A model generated the notes under the pieces. It was not told the origin of the DNA and searched no databases. It was given only the letters and a program-made list of their open reading frames with translations. A stretch of DNA of 64,000 bases, from positions 23,621 through 87,620 of the forward strand of contig QCDL01000006.1 in the NCBI GenBank assembly GCA_003280915.1, written 5' to 3'. Within the stretch, counting starts at the first letter, position 1; each line of letters begins with the position of its first letter. Below, in pieces: positions 16,985 to 25,602 of the stretch. Origin of the DNA: Prochlorococcus sp. AG-355-I04. GTDB taxonomy: Bacteria; Cyanobacteriota; Cyanobacteriia; PCC-6307; Cyanobiaceae. The translations under genes were made by a program, and so were the position numbers.

Positions 16985-18085
16985 TTATTTCTTTTTGTAA
17001 AACTTACTTATTTCAGATTTATTAGCTTTGCATATACCTCTTTCAGTAATTAAGCCCGTAATTAAATTATTTGGAGTTACATCAAATCCTGGATTAAAAC
17101 CATGAGTACCTTGTGGAACTAATTTCACTGTCTCTATATTTCCACTATCATTCAATCCAGAAATATGTGTGACTTCTCTTTCTGATCGCGCTTCAATAAC
17201 TATTTCACTAAGGCCATCTTCAAGTTCCCAATCAAGAGTTGAAATAGGTAATGCAGCATAAAAAGGAATGTCATTATCATTGGCTGCCAATGCTTTTAAA
17301 TAAGTTCCAATTTTATTGCAAACATCTCCTTGAGAAGTTGTTCTATCACTACCTACTATTACGAGATCAACAAGACCATGCTGCATCAAATGTCCTCCTG
17401 CGTTATCAACAATAACTGTATGAGGTATACCTTCATTCTTTAATTCAAAAGCTGTAAGACTTGCTCCTTGATTCCTCGGTCTAGTCTCATCAACCCAAAT
17501 ATGTAAATTCAGTCCGGCTCTATGTGCTTTATATATAGGAGCTAAAGCAGTTCCCCAATTTACAGTAGCTAACCATCCAGCATTGCAATGTGTAAGAATG
17601 TTGATTACTTTTTTCTCATTTTTGATAATTTTCCTATCATAAATTTCTTGAATTATTTTTAATCCATTATCCCCAATTAATGAACACATTTCGATATCTT
17701 CCTTTTCAATAATACATGCTTCCTTCATTGCGGCATTTAGTCTATCTACTTGACTCAAATCTTTTACTTTTTGGAAAATTCTGTCAAGAGACCATTTTAA
17801 ATTAACAGCAGTTGGCCGAGTAGCAAGTAATGTTTCATAAGTTTTCTCTAAATTTGAAGATGAAGGGTTTTCTCGTAATCCGAGCATTAATCCATAAGCC
17901 CCCATCACACCTATTAAAGGAGCTCCCCTTATAACCATTTGGCTTATTGCATTGGCAGCTTCAAATGAATTATTTATAACTTTCACTTCGAACTTGTGAG
18001 GTAATTTTGTTTGATCAATAACCTCAATTTTTTGAGTTTCTTTATTCAGCCATATAGTGTGCCATTCTTTATTTTCTATCAACAT
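16985..18085 (-). CDS. mtnA: S-methyl-5-thioribose-1-phosphate isomerase
   Basis: Converts the aldose 5-methylthioribose-1-phosphate to the ketose methylthioribulose-1-phosphate. At 366 residues it has the family marks: RGAPLIGVMGAYGLML near residue 55, the catalytic Cys in ILTHCNAGWLATVNWGTAL (about 165), and the catalytic Asp in IVGSDRTTSQGDVCNKIGTY (about 246). It resembles eIF2B-alpha, its structural relative, but the Cys/Asp pair and neighbours support MtnA. It lies between apt and the fused aldolase/dehydrogenase, all on one strand. Confidence 0.95.
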   Translation of the reverse strand: MLIENKEWHTIWLNKETQKIEVIDQTKLPHKFEVKVINNSFEAANAISQMVIRGAPLIGVMGAYGLMLGLRENPSSSNLEKTYETLLATRPTAVNLKWSLDRIFQKVKDLSQVDRLNAAMKEACIIEKEDIEMCSLIGDNGLKIIQEIYDRKIIKNEKKVINILTHCNAGWLATVNWGTALAPIYKAHRAGLNLHIWVDETRPRNQGASLTAFELKNEGIPHTVIVDNAGGHLMQHGLVDLVIVGSDRTTSQGDVCNKIGTYLKALAANDNDIPFYAALPISTLDWELEDGLSEIVIEARSEREVTHISGLNDSGNIETVKLVPQGTHGFNPGFDVTPNNLITGLITERGICKANKSEISKFYKKK

Positions 18086-18127
18086 TGTTTTCTTGAATAG
18101 AGTTTTTAATTGGATTAATAAAAGTAT

Positions 18128-18652
18128 TTATAGAGTAATTTGACTTTTTACTTCACAATGTAATTTATTTTTTCCCTGCAATTCTTCAAGCTCTACTACT
18201 ACAACTAATTCATGTACTTGTTTATCTTGATTTAAAAGCATTTTTTCTACACAAGCAGCGGTCCCTCCTGTTGCTAACAAATCATCTACAATTGAGAAAC
18301 TTTTATATTTCTTAATTGATTCACTTTGTATACATAGGGTATTTTTGCCATATTCAAGACTATAAGAATCGCTAATTAAATGTCCTGGAAGTTTTCCAGG
18401 TTTGCGTGCAAAAATAAGTGGTTTTTTAGTATGTAAAGAAATTGCTGTTCCAAAAATAAATCCACGCGCATCAATCGCAACAATAGCATCTGAATTTTTA
18501 ATTCCTTCTGATTGACTCATGCTTTGTATTAATTCATGAAACACCTCTGGATCTTGGAGGACAGGAAGAATATCACAAAAAACTATACCTTCCTTAGGAA
18601 AGTTTTTATAACTTCCAAATAAATTAAGTAAATTTCTCTCTAACTGATTCAT
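18128..18652 (-). CDS. apt: Adenine phosphoribosyltransferase
   Basis: Recycles adenine to AMP with PRPP. The 174 residues include the PRPP-binding motif FSIVDDLLATGGTAACVE near residue 118, the FPKEGIVFCDILPVLQDP opening and DARGFIFGTAISLHTKKPL. The adenine would come from MtnP encoded just across the divergent promoter, so the pair forms the purine half of thioadenosine salvage. It is 42 bases upstream of mtnA and probably the first gene of that operon. Confidence is high. Confidence 0.95.
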   Translation of the reverse strand: MNQLERNLLNLFGSYKNFPKEGIVFCDILPVLQDPEVFHELIQSMSQSEGIKNSDAIVAIDARGFIFGTAISLHTKKPLIFARKPGKLPGHLISDSYSLEYGKNTLCIQSESIKKYKSFSIVDDLLATGGTAACVEKMLLNQDKQVHELVVVVELEELQGKNKLHCEVKSQITL

Positions 18653-18700
18653 ATAATCAATTTTTAGATATTATATTATCTTAGTACGTTAAAAAGGAAT

Positions 18701-19591
18701 ATGGATTTTGAAAATACAGCCACTTCAAAGTTAGGCGTATTTGGAGGTAGTGGTGTTTATTCCATTGATAATTTAAAAAATATTCAAGAATTATCAATAG
18801 ATACTCCATATGGTAAAACTTCGGACAACCTTATAGTTGGAGAACTAGAGGGAATTGAGACCGTATTCCTTGCAAGACATGGTAAGCATCATACTTTCAC
18901 CCCAACAGAGGTCCCATACAGAGCTAATATTTGGGCGATGAAATCATTGGGAGTAAAATGGATAATTTCAGCATCGGCTGTTGGATCTCTAAAGGAAGAG
19001 ATAAAGCCTTTAGATATGGTTTTACCTGATCAATTTATTGATAGAACAAATAATAGGCCTATGACTTTTTTTGGCGAAGGAATTGTTGCTCACGTTGCAA
19101 TGGCTGATCCATTCTGTCCTAAACTTACTGGCATTTTAAAAGAAGTTACTGAACCACTTATTCCAGATGGATCCAATCTACATGTAGGGGGAACATATTT
19201 ATGTATGGAGGGCCCTGCCTTCTCGACAAGAGCAGAATCATTTTTTTATAGGTCTTTAGGATGTTCAATAATTGGTATGACCAATCATACAGAAGCAAGA
19301 TTATGTAAAGAGGCAGAAATTGCTTATGTAAGTCTCTCTATGTCAACAGATTATGATTGTTGGCATGAAGATCATGAAGACGTTTCTGTAGAAATGATAA
19401 TTAAAAATCTAAATAAAAATGCTGAATTAGCCAAAAGGATAATAACCGCTGCTGCCAAGGTAATTGGTGAAGAAAGACCAAAAAGTTTAGCTCATAGTGC
19501 ATTAAAGGATGCGCTGATTACGCCAAAAGATAAAGTACCTAAAAAGACCTTAAAAAAGATAGAGTTATTTACTCAAAAGTATTGGAATTAA
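18701..19591 (+). CDS. mtnP: 5'-methylthioadenosine phosphorylase
   Basis: Phosphorolyses methylthioadenosine (a by-product of polyamine and other SAM chemistry) to adenine and 5-methylthioribose-1-phosphate. The 296 residues show the phosphate loop FGGSGVYS at 14-21, RHGKHHTFTPTEVPYRANIW near 60, and the substrate segment EGPAFSTRAES with GMTNHTEARLCKEAEIAYVS, as in MTA/PNP family II enzymes. Several bacterial homologues also accept 5'-deoxyadenosine. It is divergent from apt-mtnA across 48 bases, so joint control is likely. Confidence 0.95.
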   Translation: MDFENTATSKLGVFGGSGVYSIDNLKNIQELSIDTPYGKTSDNLIVGELEGIETVFLARHGKHHTFTPTEVPYRANIWAMKSLGVKWIISASAVGSLKEEIKPLDMVLPDQFIDRTNNRPMTFFGEGIVAHVAMADPFCPKLTGILKEVTEPLIPDGSNLHVGGTYLCMEGPAFSTRAESFFYRSLGCSIIGMTNHTEARLCKEAEIAYVSLSMSTDYDCWHEDHEDVSVEMIIKNLNKNAELAKRIITAAAKVIGEERPKSLAHSALKDALITPKDKVPKKTLKKIELFTQKYWN

Positions 19592-19744
19592 TTAATCTAT
19601 TTCATATTTCCCAGTTCTAAATTATAAGAATTACTTTTAAAATTAGACTTAAATTAACTAATTAAGCTCTAATTAAATAGGAAAAAGATAAAAACTTTTG
19701 GAAACGAAATTTTTAATTTATTTAAAAATTTCTTGAATAATAAT

Positions 19745-21199
19745 TTAAGTTAAAACGAAAGACTCTAAAGGTAACTTTGCAGGGTCAGTACTTACTCCTC
19801 TATGTGATTTTTTCCCAAAAAAATCTTCTCTGCTAGAGGCTAAAACTTCTTTACTAACTAATGAAGCAAGATAATCTTTATTGTCACAATTTTGAAGCAA
19901 TTCATTAACAGTTAAATTAGAAGATTCATCATGTGCCTTCTTTATTGCTTGGAAAAGATTATTTTCAACCTCAATTGTATTGCCCCATCGAATATTTATA
20001 AGACCAAAGCCATCTTCTTGTCTAAATCTTAGGGAAGGATTCGTATAAACAGTATTATTTGGATTATCCATAATTTCTCTATGAGATTTATCTGCAATAG
20101 CTTTTATATGATGCGTAATGTGTTCTGAACCAAGCATTAATGGGTCTTTGCCATCAATGTTCCCTGTAGTTGCCAAGGCAGACATTCTACAACCAGTCTG
20201 ACAAACATTTATATATTCACAGGATTTGCAGCCTTCATAGAAAACACTATTGTCTCGCCAAAATTGTGTTTTAGCATATGTAGCTTTAAGACCATTTTTG
20301 AATATATCACCATAAGAAGCATCTTCCATAACACATGTATGAGAATCTCCTGAAGCTTGTATGCTGAACCTATGGCCTGATTGAGAGGGACAACCTCTTC
20401 CAACAAAGTCACTGTATTTTTCCAGATCTCCAATCATACAAAGTGGGTACCCAATTAAAGTAGATACATTAATGGAGTATTCTTTTTTTAATCTTAATAA
20501 AATATCTAAAGTATCTTTAGCTTCATTTGCTTCAAGATTATTAGCAGGGTTCTTTTCTTTTAAAGCTCTTTCATAAGCCGGTGGTATTACTCTGTGAGCA
20601 ATAAATTGCTGAACTCCTAATTCCGCTAAGAACTTTCCAGCCTCATAAACTGAATTTATTGTGTGCGAAGTTACTATAGTATTAACACTCATTCTGATCC
20701 CTGCTTCTACACAAGTTTTTATCCCTTCGATGACCTTATCTTGTGCTCCTTTAACTTGAGTTATATGACTAGTAGTATTAGGATCAGTAGAGTACCAAGA
20801 AGCTAATATATGATCTAAGCCAAGATCTCTCAACTGCTTGGCTTTATCTTTTGTTATTAGTGAAACATTTGAATTGAGTGAGATGGAGATATTATTTTCT
20901 AATAATTTCGGTATTGCGTATAGAAGAAGCTTGTAATTTACTAATGGTTCACCACCAGAGAGTACAACGTGGAAAACTCCATTGGTAATAAACTCTTCAA
21001 GAAGATAATCAAATTGATCTATAGTAAGATGATTTTTACCTGCAGATACCTCTCTCCACGGGTTATAGCAATGCAAACATTTAAAATTACAACCTTCTGT
21101 TATTTCTAGATTTATAACAGTTGGTGCAGAATAAACTCTCTTAATATAATTACTTTGAGTGGACCACTTTTTATCAGTATTGATCCACGTATAGTCCAT
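19745..21199 (-). CDS. Radical SAM/SPASM protein with possible PqqD-like tail
   Basis: The iron-sulfur motif Cx3Cx2C is at residues 37-44 (CNFKCLHC), followed by VVLSGGEPLVN, the glycine motif. A later set of cysteines (GCPSQSG, HTCVMED, EGCKSCEYINVCQTGCRM) is a SPASM domain binding auxiliary 4Fe-4S clusters. SPASM proteins commonly modify peptides. From about residue 385, FGLINIRWGNTIEVENNLFQ and a run of helices resemble a PqqD-type peptide-recognition domain; that is inference. No precursor peptide gene is obvious nearby; the flanking gap (21200-21604) holds only tiny frames. Neighbours are methyltransferases, so a peptide or surface-molecule modification role is possible. Confidence 0.82.
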   Translation of the reverse strand: MDYTWINTDKKWSTQSNYIKRVYSAPTVINLEITEGCNFKCLHCYNPWREVSAGKNHLTIDQFDYLLEEFITNGVFHVVLSGGEPLVNYKLLLYAIPKLLENNISISLNSNVSLITKDKAKQLRDLGLDHILASWYSTDPNTTSHITQVKGAQDKVIEGIKTCVEAGIRMSVNTIVTSHTINSVYEAGKFLAELGVQQFIAHRVIPPAYERALKEKNPANNLEANEAKDTLDILLRLKKEYSINVSTLIGYPLCMIGDLEKYSDFVGRGCPSQSGHRFSIQASGDSHTCVMEDASYGDIFKNGLKATYAKTQFWRDNSVFYEGCKSCEYINVCQTGCRMSALATTGNIDGKDPLMLGSEHITHHIKAIADKSHREIMDNPNNTVYTNPSLRFRQEDGFGLINIRWGNTIEVENNLFQAIKKAHDESSNLTVNELLQNCDNKDYLASLVSKEVLASSREDFFGKKSHRGVSTDPAKLPLESFVLT

Positions 21200-21352
21200 A
21201 TTAGTTTAAAAATTTTAATAATATTAATTCCTATGATGTTAGATGTCAATAAAATAATGTGTTTAAATTACCATTTGCACTACATTTTTGAATCCGCGAG
21301 ATTCTCATAAAAAATTAAATTTTAATTTATTAAATTACTTTATTTTCAAAAC

Positions 21353-21391
21353 AAGGATTTTTTGATTAATTTCCTTAATCCAAAAAACCTT
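21353..21391. repeat. Long imperfect inverted repeat in divergent gap
   Basis: Two 17-base arms, AAGGATTTTTTGATTAA and TTAATCCAAAAAACCTT, pair at 15 of 17 positions around a five-base TTTCC loop. It sits between the divergent radical SAM and methyltransferase genes where no terminator is expected. It could end a small RNA or be a binding site. The remainder of the 405-base gap shows no gene I can support. Confidence 0.6.
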
Positions 21392-21604
21392 ATTAACTAT
21401 TAAAAGAAATACTTATAAAACATTGGTTCTTTTATTCATGAAAAAAAATTCTACATATTTCATGATTGATGATTTTTAAAATTTATATTTTTGAGGAAAT
21501 GATTAAATAATATAAATTAGTAATTATGCTTTAAGTTATTATTTAATTTTGAAACTAAAGTTAAAGTTTTGTGATTCATCATTGTAAAGAAAAATTTATC
21601 CCTA

Positions 21605-22375
21605 ATGACAAATTTCGATAACAAGAAAACTCTAAGAGAATTAATGCAAGAGCTTTTGCTGACAGGCGATTATTTTGTAAAAAGAGAAATTCAAAAACAG
21701 GAAACTTCTTATTGGGGAGACGAAGCGATAGTTAATGATCCAGATGGGAACATAAGAAATCTATTGAGTAAAGATGAAATCGATAAAAGGGTGCAAAACT
21801 ATGAATATATAATTAAATTCGTCCAAGATTTATCTCCAGAATCTGTTTTAGATCTTGGGTGTGGTTTAGGAGATATGCTTCTTAATCTTGATGGAGTAAA
21901 ATTCAGAACAGGGGTTGATTCAGATGTAAAACTTGCCCAAAAAAGATCCAATAAAATTTCTTGGATAGAATCTGATGTAGAATTTTTTGAAAAAGTTAGC
22001 AATTATGAAGTGATAATTTGTCATCATGTTATTGAGCATTTAGATGACCCTGTAAATTTTATTAAAAGGATTTATTTGGCAATGAAAAAGGATTCTGTGT
22101 TAATAGTAGGAACTCCTGATTTTGATTGTGGTGCTGCCAGATTATTTGATAAGAAATTTAGAATGTTAGATGATCCAACACATCAATCTCTTTTTAGTTT
22201 GGATAGTTTAACTAGGCTATTAAGAGACACTGGCTTTATTCTTATTGATTCAGATTATCCTTTTTTTGAGACTAATTACTTTAACCAAGAAAATTTAATG
22301 AAATTATTTAATAAGGACGATTATTCGCCTGCATTCTATGGGAATTGGTTTACATTATTTGCTAAGAAAAAATAA
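21605..22375 (+). CDS. SAM-dependent methyltransferase
   Basis: A 256-residue class I methyltransferase. Motif I is clear at SVLDLGCGLGDMLLNL (about residues 79-94), the acidic residue in TGVDSDVKLAQ binds the SAM ribose, and VIICHHVIEHLDDPVNFIKR is motif IV with the His pair of the Methyltransf_23 type. GTPDFDCGAARLFDK and TGFILIDSDYPFFE complete the fold. Such enzymes often methylate sugars or lipids of the cell surface. It is the first gene to the right of the radical SAM protein, transcribed away from it. Substrate unknown. Confidence 0.88.
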   Translation: MTNFDNKKTLRELMQELLLTGDYFVKREIQKQETSYWGDEAIVNDPDGNIRNLLSKDEIDKRVQNYEYIIKFVQDLSPESVLDLGCGLGDMLLNLDGVKFRTGVDSDVKLAQKRSNKISWIESDVEFFEKVSNYEVIICHHVIEHLDDPVNFIKRIYLAMKKDSVLIVGTPDFDCGAARLFDKKFRMLDDPTHQSLFSLDSLTRLLRDTGFILIDSDYPFFETNYFNQENLMKLFNKDDYSPAFYGNWFTLFAKKK

Positions 22376-22505
22376 ACAATTTATAGTTAAGATTTTTCCA
22401 CTCAATCTTTAGATAATCACTTGTTAAATTATAAGAATCTTGAATATCCTTACTAATGACATATTATTTGAAGAATTCTAAAGGTATCTTGAAACAAAAA
22501 TATGC

Positions 22506-22624
22506 GTTGTGGTAATTAATTCTGCAAAATGCTTGTAAAAAAGAAATACTTGATTTGAGATAGATTTAAATATTTAGATTGTCATATTGAAATTAAAGCT
22601 ATGACTAACCCATCAAAATGTGGT
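22506..22624 (+). repeat. Dispersed ~118-bp intergenic element, copy B
   Basis: Shares with 14487-14603 the identical opening GTTGTGGTAATTAAT, the middle blocks ATAGATTTAAA and ATTGTCAT, and the end CCATCAAAATGTGGT, in the same order and orientation at roughly 70-75 percent identity by eye. It lies in the 390-base gap between two methyltransferase genes; the rest of that gap appears empty. Confidence 0.7.
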
Positions 22625-22767
22625 TTTTTTTTGACTAAAGCCATTTTAAATTGTTGAGATTATATTATTGATTAATTGACTAAAGTTTTTTTACAGTTTA
22701 CGATAACAAAAAAAAATTTTTAATTCATGCCTAAAATAAACCAAGTAAATAGCAGATTTTTGAGTGT

Positions 22768-23541
22768 ATGTTGAATTTTAAAACTAACCGATCAAAAAAA
22801 GAACATGATGCCTATGAGAAGGGTTTGCAAAGAGATTTATGGAAGCATTTCAAGCTGGCAGGTTTTCTAGAGAAGAAAAATAGACATAGAATAATTAAAA
22901 ATTTAATTAATGAGGAAAATTTAAAGAATCTTAAGATTTTAGAAATTGGTTGTAAAGAATGGGTAAAGTTAATTCATGATAATTTCAAAACGAATCCAGC
23001 AGCATTAGATTGTATAAATATTTCTCCATCCGAAATTAGTGATGCAAAAAAAAATGCAAATAAATTGGATTTAAGATATTTGCCTAACTGGATACTTATG
23101 GATGCTCATGAATTAGATTATGAAGATGAAAGCATGGATTTAATAATAGGTATGGGAATCCTTCATCATTTATCTCTCACCGAAGTATATAGTGAAATCA
23201 ATAGAGTGCTTAAACCTGGCGGGATTGCATTTTTTTCTGAACCATTAGATATAAATCCCTTACTAACTCTAGCTAGAGTATTAACACCAAAATCAAGAAC
23301 AGTTGACGAAGAACCATTTAAAATAAAACACCTTAACTTGACAAAGAAATATTTTCCAAAAACAAACTTTGTATATCAAGAATTTTTTACATTTTTCTTT
23401 TCACCATTTCTAGGATTAATGCCTAAAAGAATAGCAAATCTAATAATGATAATACTTTATAAAATTGATTGTTTTCTACTTAAAATCTTTCCAATTTTTG
23501 GTTATTTATATAGAACCGTTTTTATAATAATGAGAAAGTGA
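22768..23541 (+). CDS. SAM-dependent methyltransferase, Methyltransf_11 type
   Basis: A 257-residue protein whose motif I is altered (LKILEIGCKEWVKLIHD: Gly-Cys-Lys in place of Gly-x-Gly) but whose later parts are standard: WILMDAHELDYEDESMDLII, GMGILHHLSLTEVYSEINRV and LKPGGIAFFSEPLD. The C-terminal 60 residues are hydrophobic (FFTFFFSPFLGLM, IILYKIDCFLLKIFPIFG), suggesting membrane association. It starts a tight run with two downstream genes. A surface polysaccharide or lipid is a plausible target, by context only. Confidence 0.82.
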   Translation: MLNFKTNRSKKEHDAYEKGLQRDLWKHFKLAGFLEKKNRHRIIKNLINEENLKNLKILEIGCKEWVKLIHDNFKTNPAALDCINISPSEISDAKKNANKLDLRYLPNWILMDAHELDYEDESMDLIIGMGILHHLSLTEVYSEINRVLKPGGIAFFSEPLDINPLLTLARVLTPKSRTVDEEPFKIKHLNLTKKYFPKTNFVYQEFFTFFFSPFLGLMPKRIANLIMIILYKIDCFLLKIFPIFGYLYRTVFIIMRK

Positions 23542-23563
23542 CTTAAAACTATTTAAAAAAGTA

Positions 23564-23767
23564 ATGAATAGAAGACTTAAAGTACTTCTAATGATTTTAC
23601 TGGAATCTGTTATTCCAATACTTTTTTTAATTTATAAATATGGTCTAATTCAACTAGGCGAATTACTTCTAAGAAATTACTTTATCCATTCTTCCAAAAA
23701 TTGGTTGAAATGTTTGCATAGAGTATCATTATTTAAGAATGATTTACCAAATCTGAGAAGTTTTTGA
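23564..23767 (+). CDS. Possible small membrane protein
   Basis: A 67-codon frame beginning 22 bases after the methyltransferase stop and ending one base before the next ATG. The N-terminal half is a hydrophobic helix (VLLMILLESVIPILFLIYKY), the rest is basic (NWLKCLHRVSLFKNDL). The spacing suggests translation in an operon, but no family is recognised and it could be a remnant of a longer gene. Low confidence. Confidence 0.4.
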   Translation: MNRRLKVLLMILLESVIPILFLIYKYGLIQLGELLLRNYFIHSSKNWLKCLHRVSLFKNDLPNLRSF

Positions 23768-23768
23768 A

Positions 23769-25592
23769 ATGAGGTTAGTATTTTATATTTTTATATTTTC
23801 TCAATTTTTTCACTTTCTAAATATTTTTGCCGAAAACATTAAAAATGATTCTTCTGAATTTAATTCTATTAAGTGGGAAAAGGTAGAGGAAACTAAATCT
23901 AAAACATTTAAAAAGATTATCTGGAGATCTTACAAAAATGATGAATCTTATTTTGAAAATAAAAAAAAAGAAAGTTCAATAATAAAAAGCACTAAATCAT
24001 CAAACAAAGAGAGTATATCTGAATCCTCAAAAAACTCAGGTTCTTCAATTACTGAAATTGAACCTTTTTTACCACTCAATAATTTCCTTGAATATGGTAA
24101 TTTTCGAACCTCCGTAAGGTGGAAATCCTCTTTTGATGGGGGTTTGGCGGAAGGAACTGGCCAACAGAACCCCTCATTTGTATTAGATTATGGGATTTCA
24201 GATTCTTCCTTAATGACCATTTATTTTGCGGAAGCTGATGATGATTTATACAACTTAATCAATGGACAAAGAGTAAACTACCATTGGCAAAACTATGCTC
24301 TGTCATTTAAGAAAGAATTATTAAATGACAAAGTAAATGGTTTTAGGATGTCTTTAAGACCAACCATTGAGTATTGGAGGCAAGCTAGTGGATCTCAATT
24401 CTCTAAAAGTATTTATAATCAAAAAGATAATTTAGCCGGTAGAGATAGATTTGACAATTTGATCGGATCATTGTCCTTACCAATATCAAAAAAGTTTAAC
24501 GAAAACTTTACTGCTTTAATTGCCCCTGGGATTTCATTCTTGCCTGAGAAGTTAGGTTCAAAAGCAATTAACAAAAACGCCTATGGTAATAATTTTTATA
24601 TCGGCAGTGGTCTTGTCTTTGATTTGGAGGAAGATCTTAATCTACTTTTCTCATATACAACTCCTTTAGGTCCAGGTACTAATTATTTTGATAGCGACCT
24701 TAACTTTGGAAGAAAGCCAATTTATAGTATTGGTTTGGGATGGGATATTAATCCTAAGATTGGAATTGAAGGGAAAATAACAAACTCATTTGGGGCCACC
24801 CCATCTACTGGATTACTAACTATCCCATCAGATAATCTGCTTCTTTACTCTGCTTATATTAATTATAGACCTTACGAAAATGATACATACCTTAAGCCCC
24901 TAAATAAAAGAGATAAATCTATTAGTAACGGTGGAATTACTGTAAATAATGCCTTAATACCAACAGCTGGAGTTTCGCAAATTAAATTTAACTATGATAG
25001 TAGAGGAAATTTGTTCGGTTTTTATGGATATTCTTTATCAAATATATTTCAATTAGAGCTTTTAAATATAGGTAGTTTTAATGATTTGAACTTTAGCGGA
25101 AGCAGAAATTCAAATTTGTATTCAACCTATTTAGATGAAAATAATTTTAATTATCGATTAGGCGGAAAGCTATTAATATTTAGTCCCCAAAAAGATGACC
25201 TTTTTTGGCTTACATTAAGATCATCTGTTGGAAGAAATGACGATAGTAATCAAGGGTATTTATTTACAGAATTTATTAATACTTTTAGATTAAATAATTG
25301 GTTGGCATTTAATATAAGTCCTAAATACTTTTTTAGTGGGGTGGAAAGTTTTGGTGGGTTAGGCTGCTCAAGTTATATAAATTTATCAGATAATTTGATG
25401 CTTATCCCAGAAATAAATACATCAATTAAAAATGATTCGGATCTAAATTCTACACTTGCATTGAGATATTCTTTCTCGCCTGAAAAGTCATTAGATTTAT
25501 ATTATTCTAATGCTGTAGGAGTACAAGACATTGGACAACTTCTTAAAAATAAAGAATATAGGTTTGGAATAAAGTGGAACTTTTTATTATAA
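23769..25592 (+). CDS. Large outer membrane beta-barrel protein, unrecognised
   Basis: A 607-residue exported protein: signal peptide at the start (VFYIFIFSQFFHFLNIFAEN), a Ser/Lys-rich linker to about residue 95 (SSNKESISESSKNSGSS), then a long run of alternating polar and aromatic strands (LMTIYFAEADDDLYNLI, GFRMSLRPTIEYWRQASGSQ, NNFYIGSGLVFDLEEDLNLL, LDLYYSNAVGVQDIGQLLKN) ending in IKWNFLL. This has the look of a porin-size barrel, possibly related to YjbH-type polysaccharide export proteins, but I cannot assign it. It ends the methyltransferase-led run. Role in surface structure is an inference. Confidence 0.7.
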   Translation: MRLVFYIFIFSQFFHFLNIFAENIKNDSSEFNSIKWEKVEETKSKTFKKIIWRSYKNDESYFENKKKESSIIKSTKSSNKESISESSKNSGSSITEIEPFLPLNNFLEYGNFRTSVRWKSSFDGGLAEGTGQQNPSFVLDYGISDSSLMTIYFAEADDDLYNLINGQRVNYHWQNYALSFKKELLNDKVNGFRMSLRPTIEYWRQASGSQFSKSIYNQKDNLAGRDRFDNLIGSLSLPISKKFNENFTALIAPGISFLPEKLGSKAINKNAYGNNFYIGSGLVFDLEEDLNLLFSYTTPLGPGTNYFDSDLNFGRKPIYSIGLGWDINPKIGIEGKITNSFGATPSTGLLTIPSDNLLLYSAYINYRPYENDTYLKPLNKRDKSISNGGITVNNALIPTAGVSQIKFNYDSRGNLFGFYGYSLSNIFQLELLNIGSFNDLNFSGSRNSNLYSTYLDENNFNYRLGGKLLIFSPQKDDLFWLTLRSSVGRNDDSNQGYLFTEFINTFRLNNWLAFNISPKYFFSGVESFGGLGCSSYINLSDNLMLIPEINTSIKNDSDLNSTLALRYSFSPEKSLDLYYSNAVGVQDIGQLLKNKEYRFGIKWNFLL

Positions 25593-25602
25593 AAAAAGAA
25601 AT

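Noticed and set aside
21233..21310. 25-codon frame as RiPP precursor for the radical SAM protein
   Set aside because: Composition is unremarkable, it is on the other strand, and nothing but position supports it.
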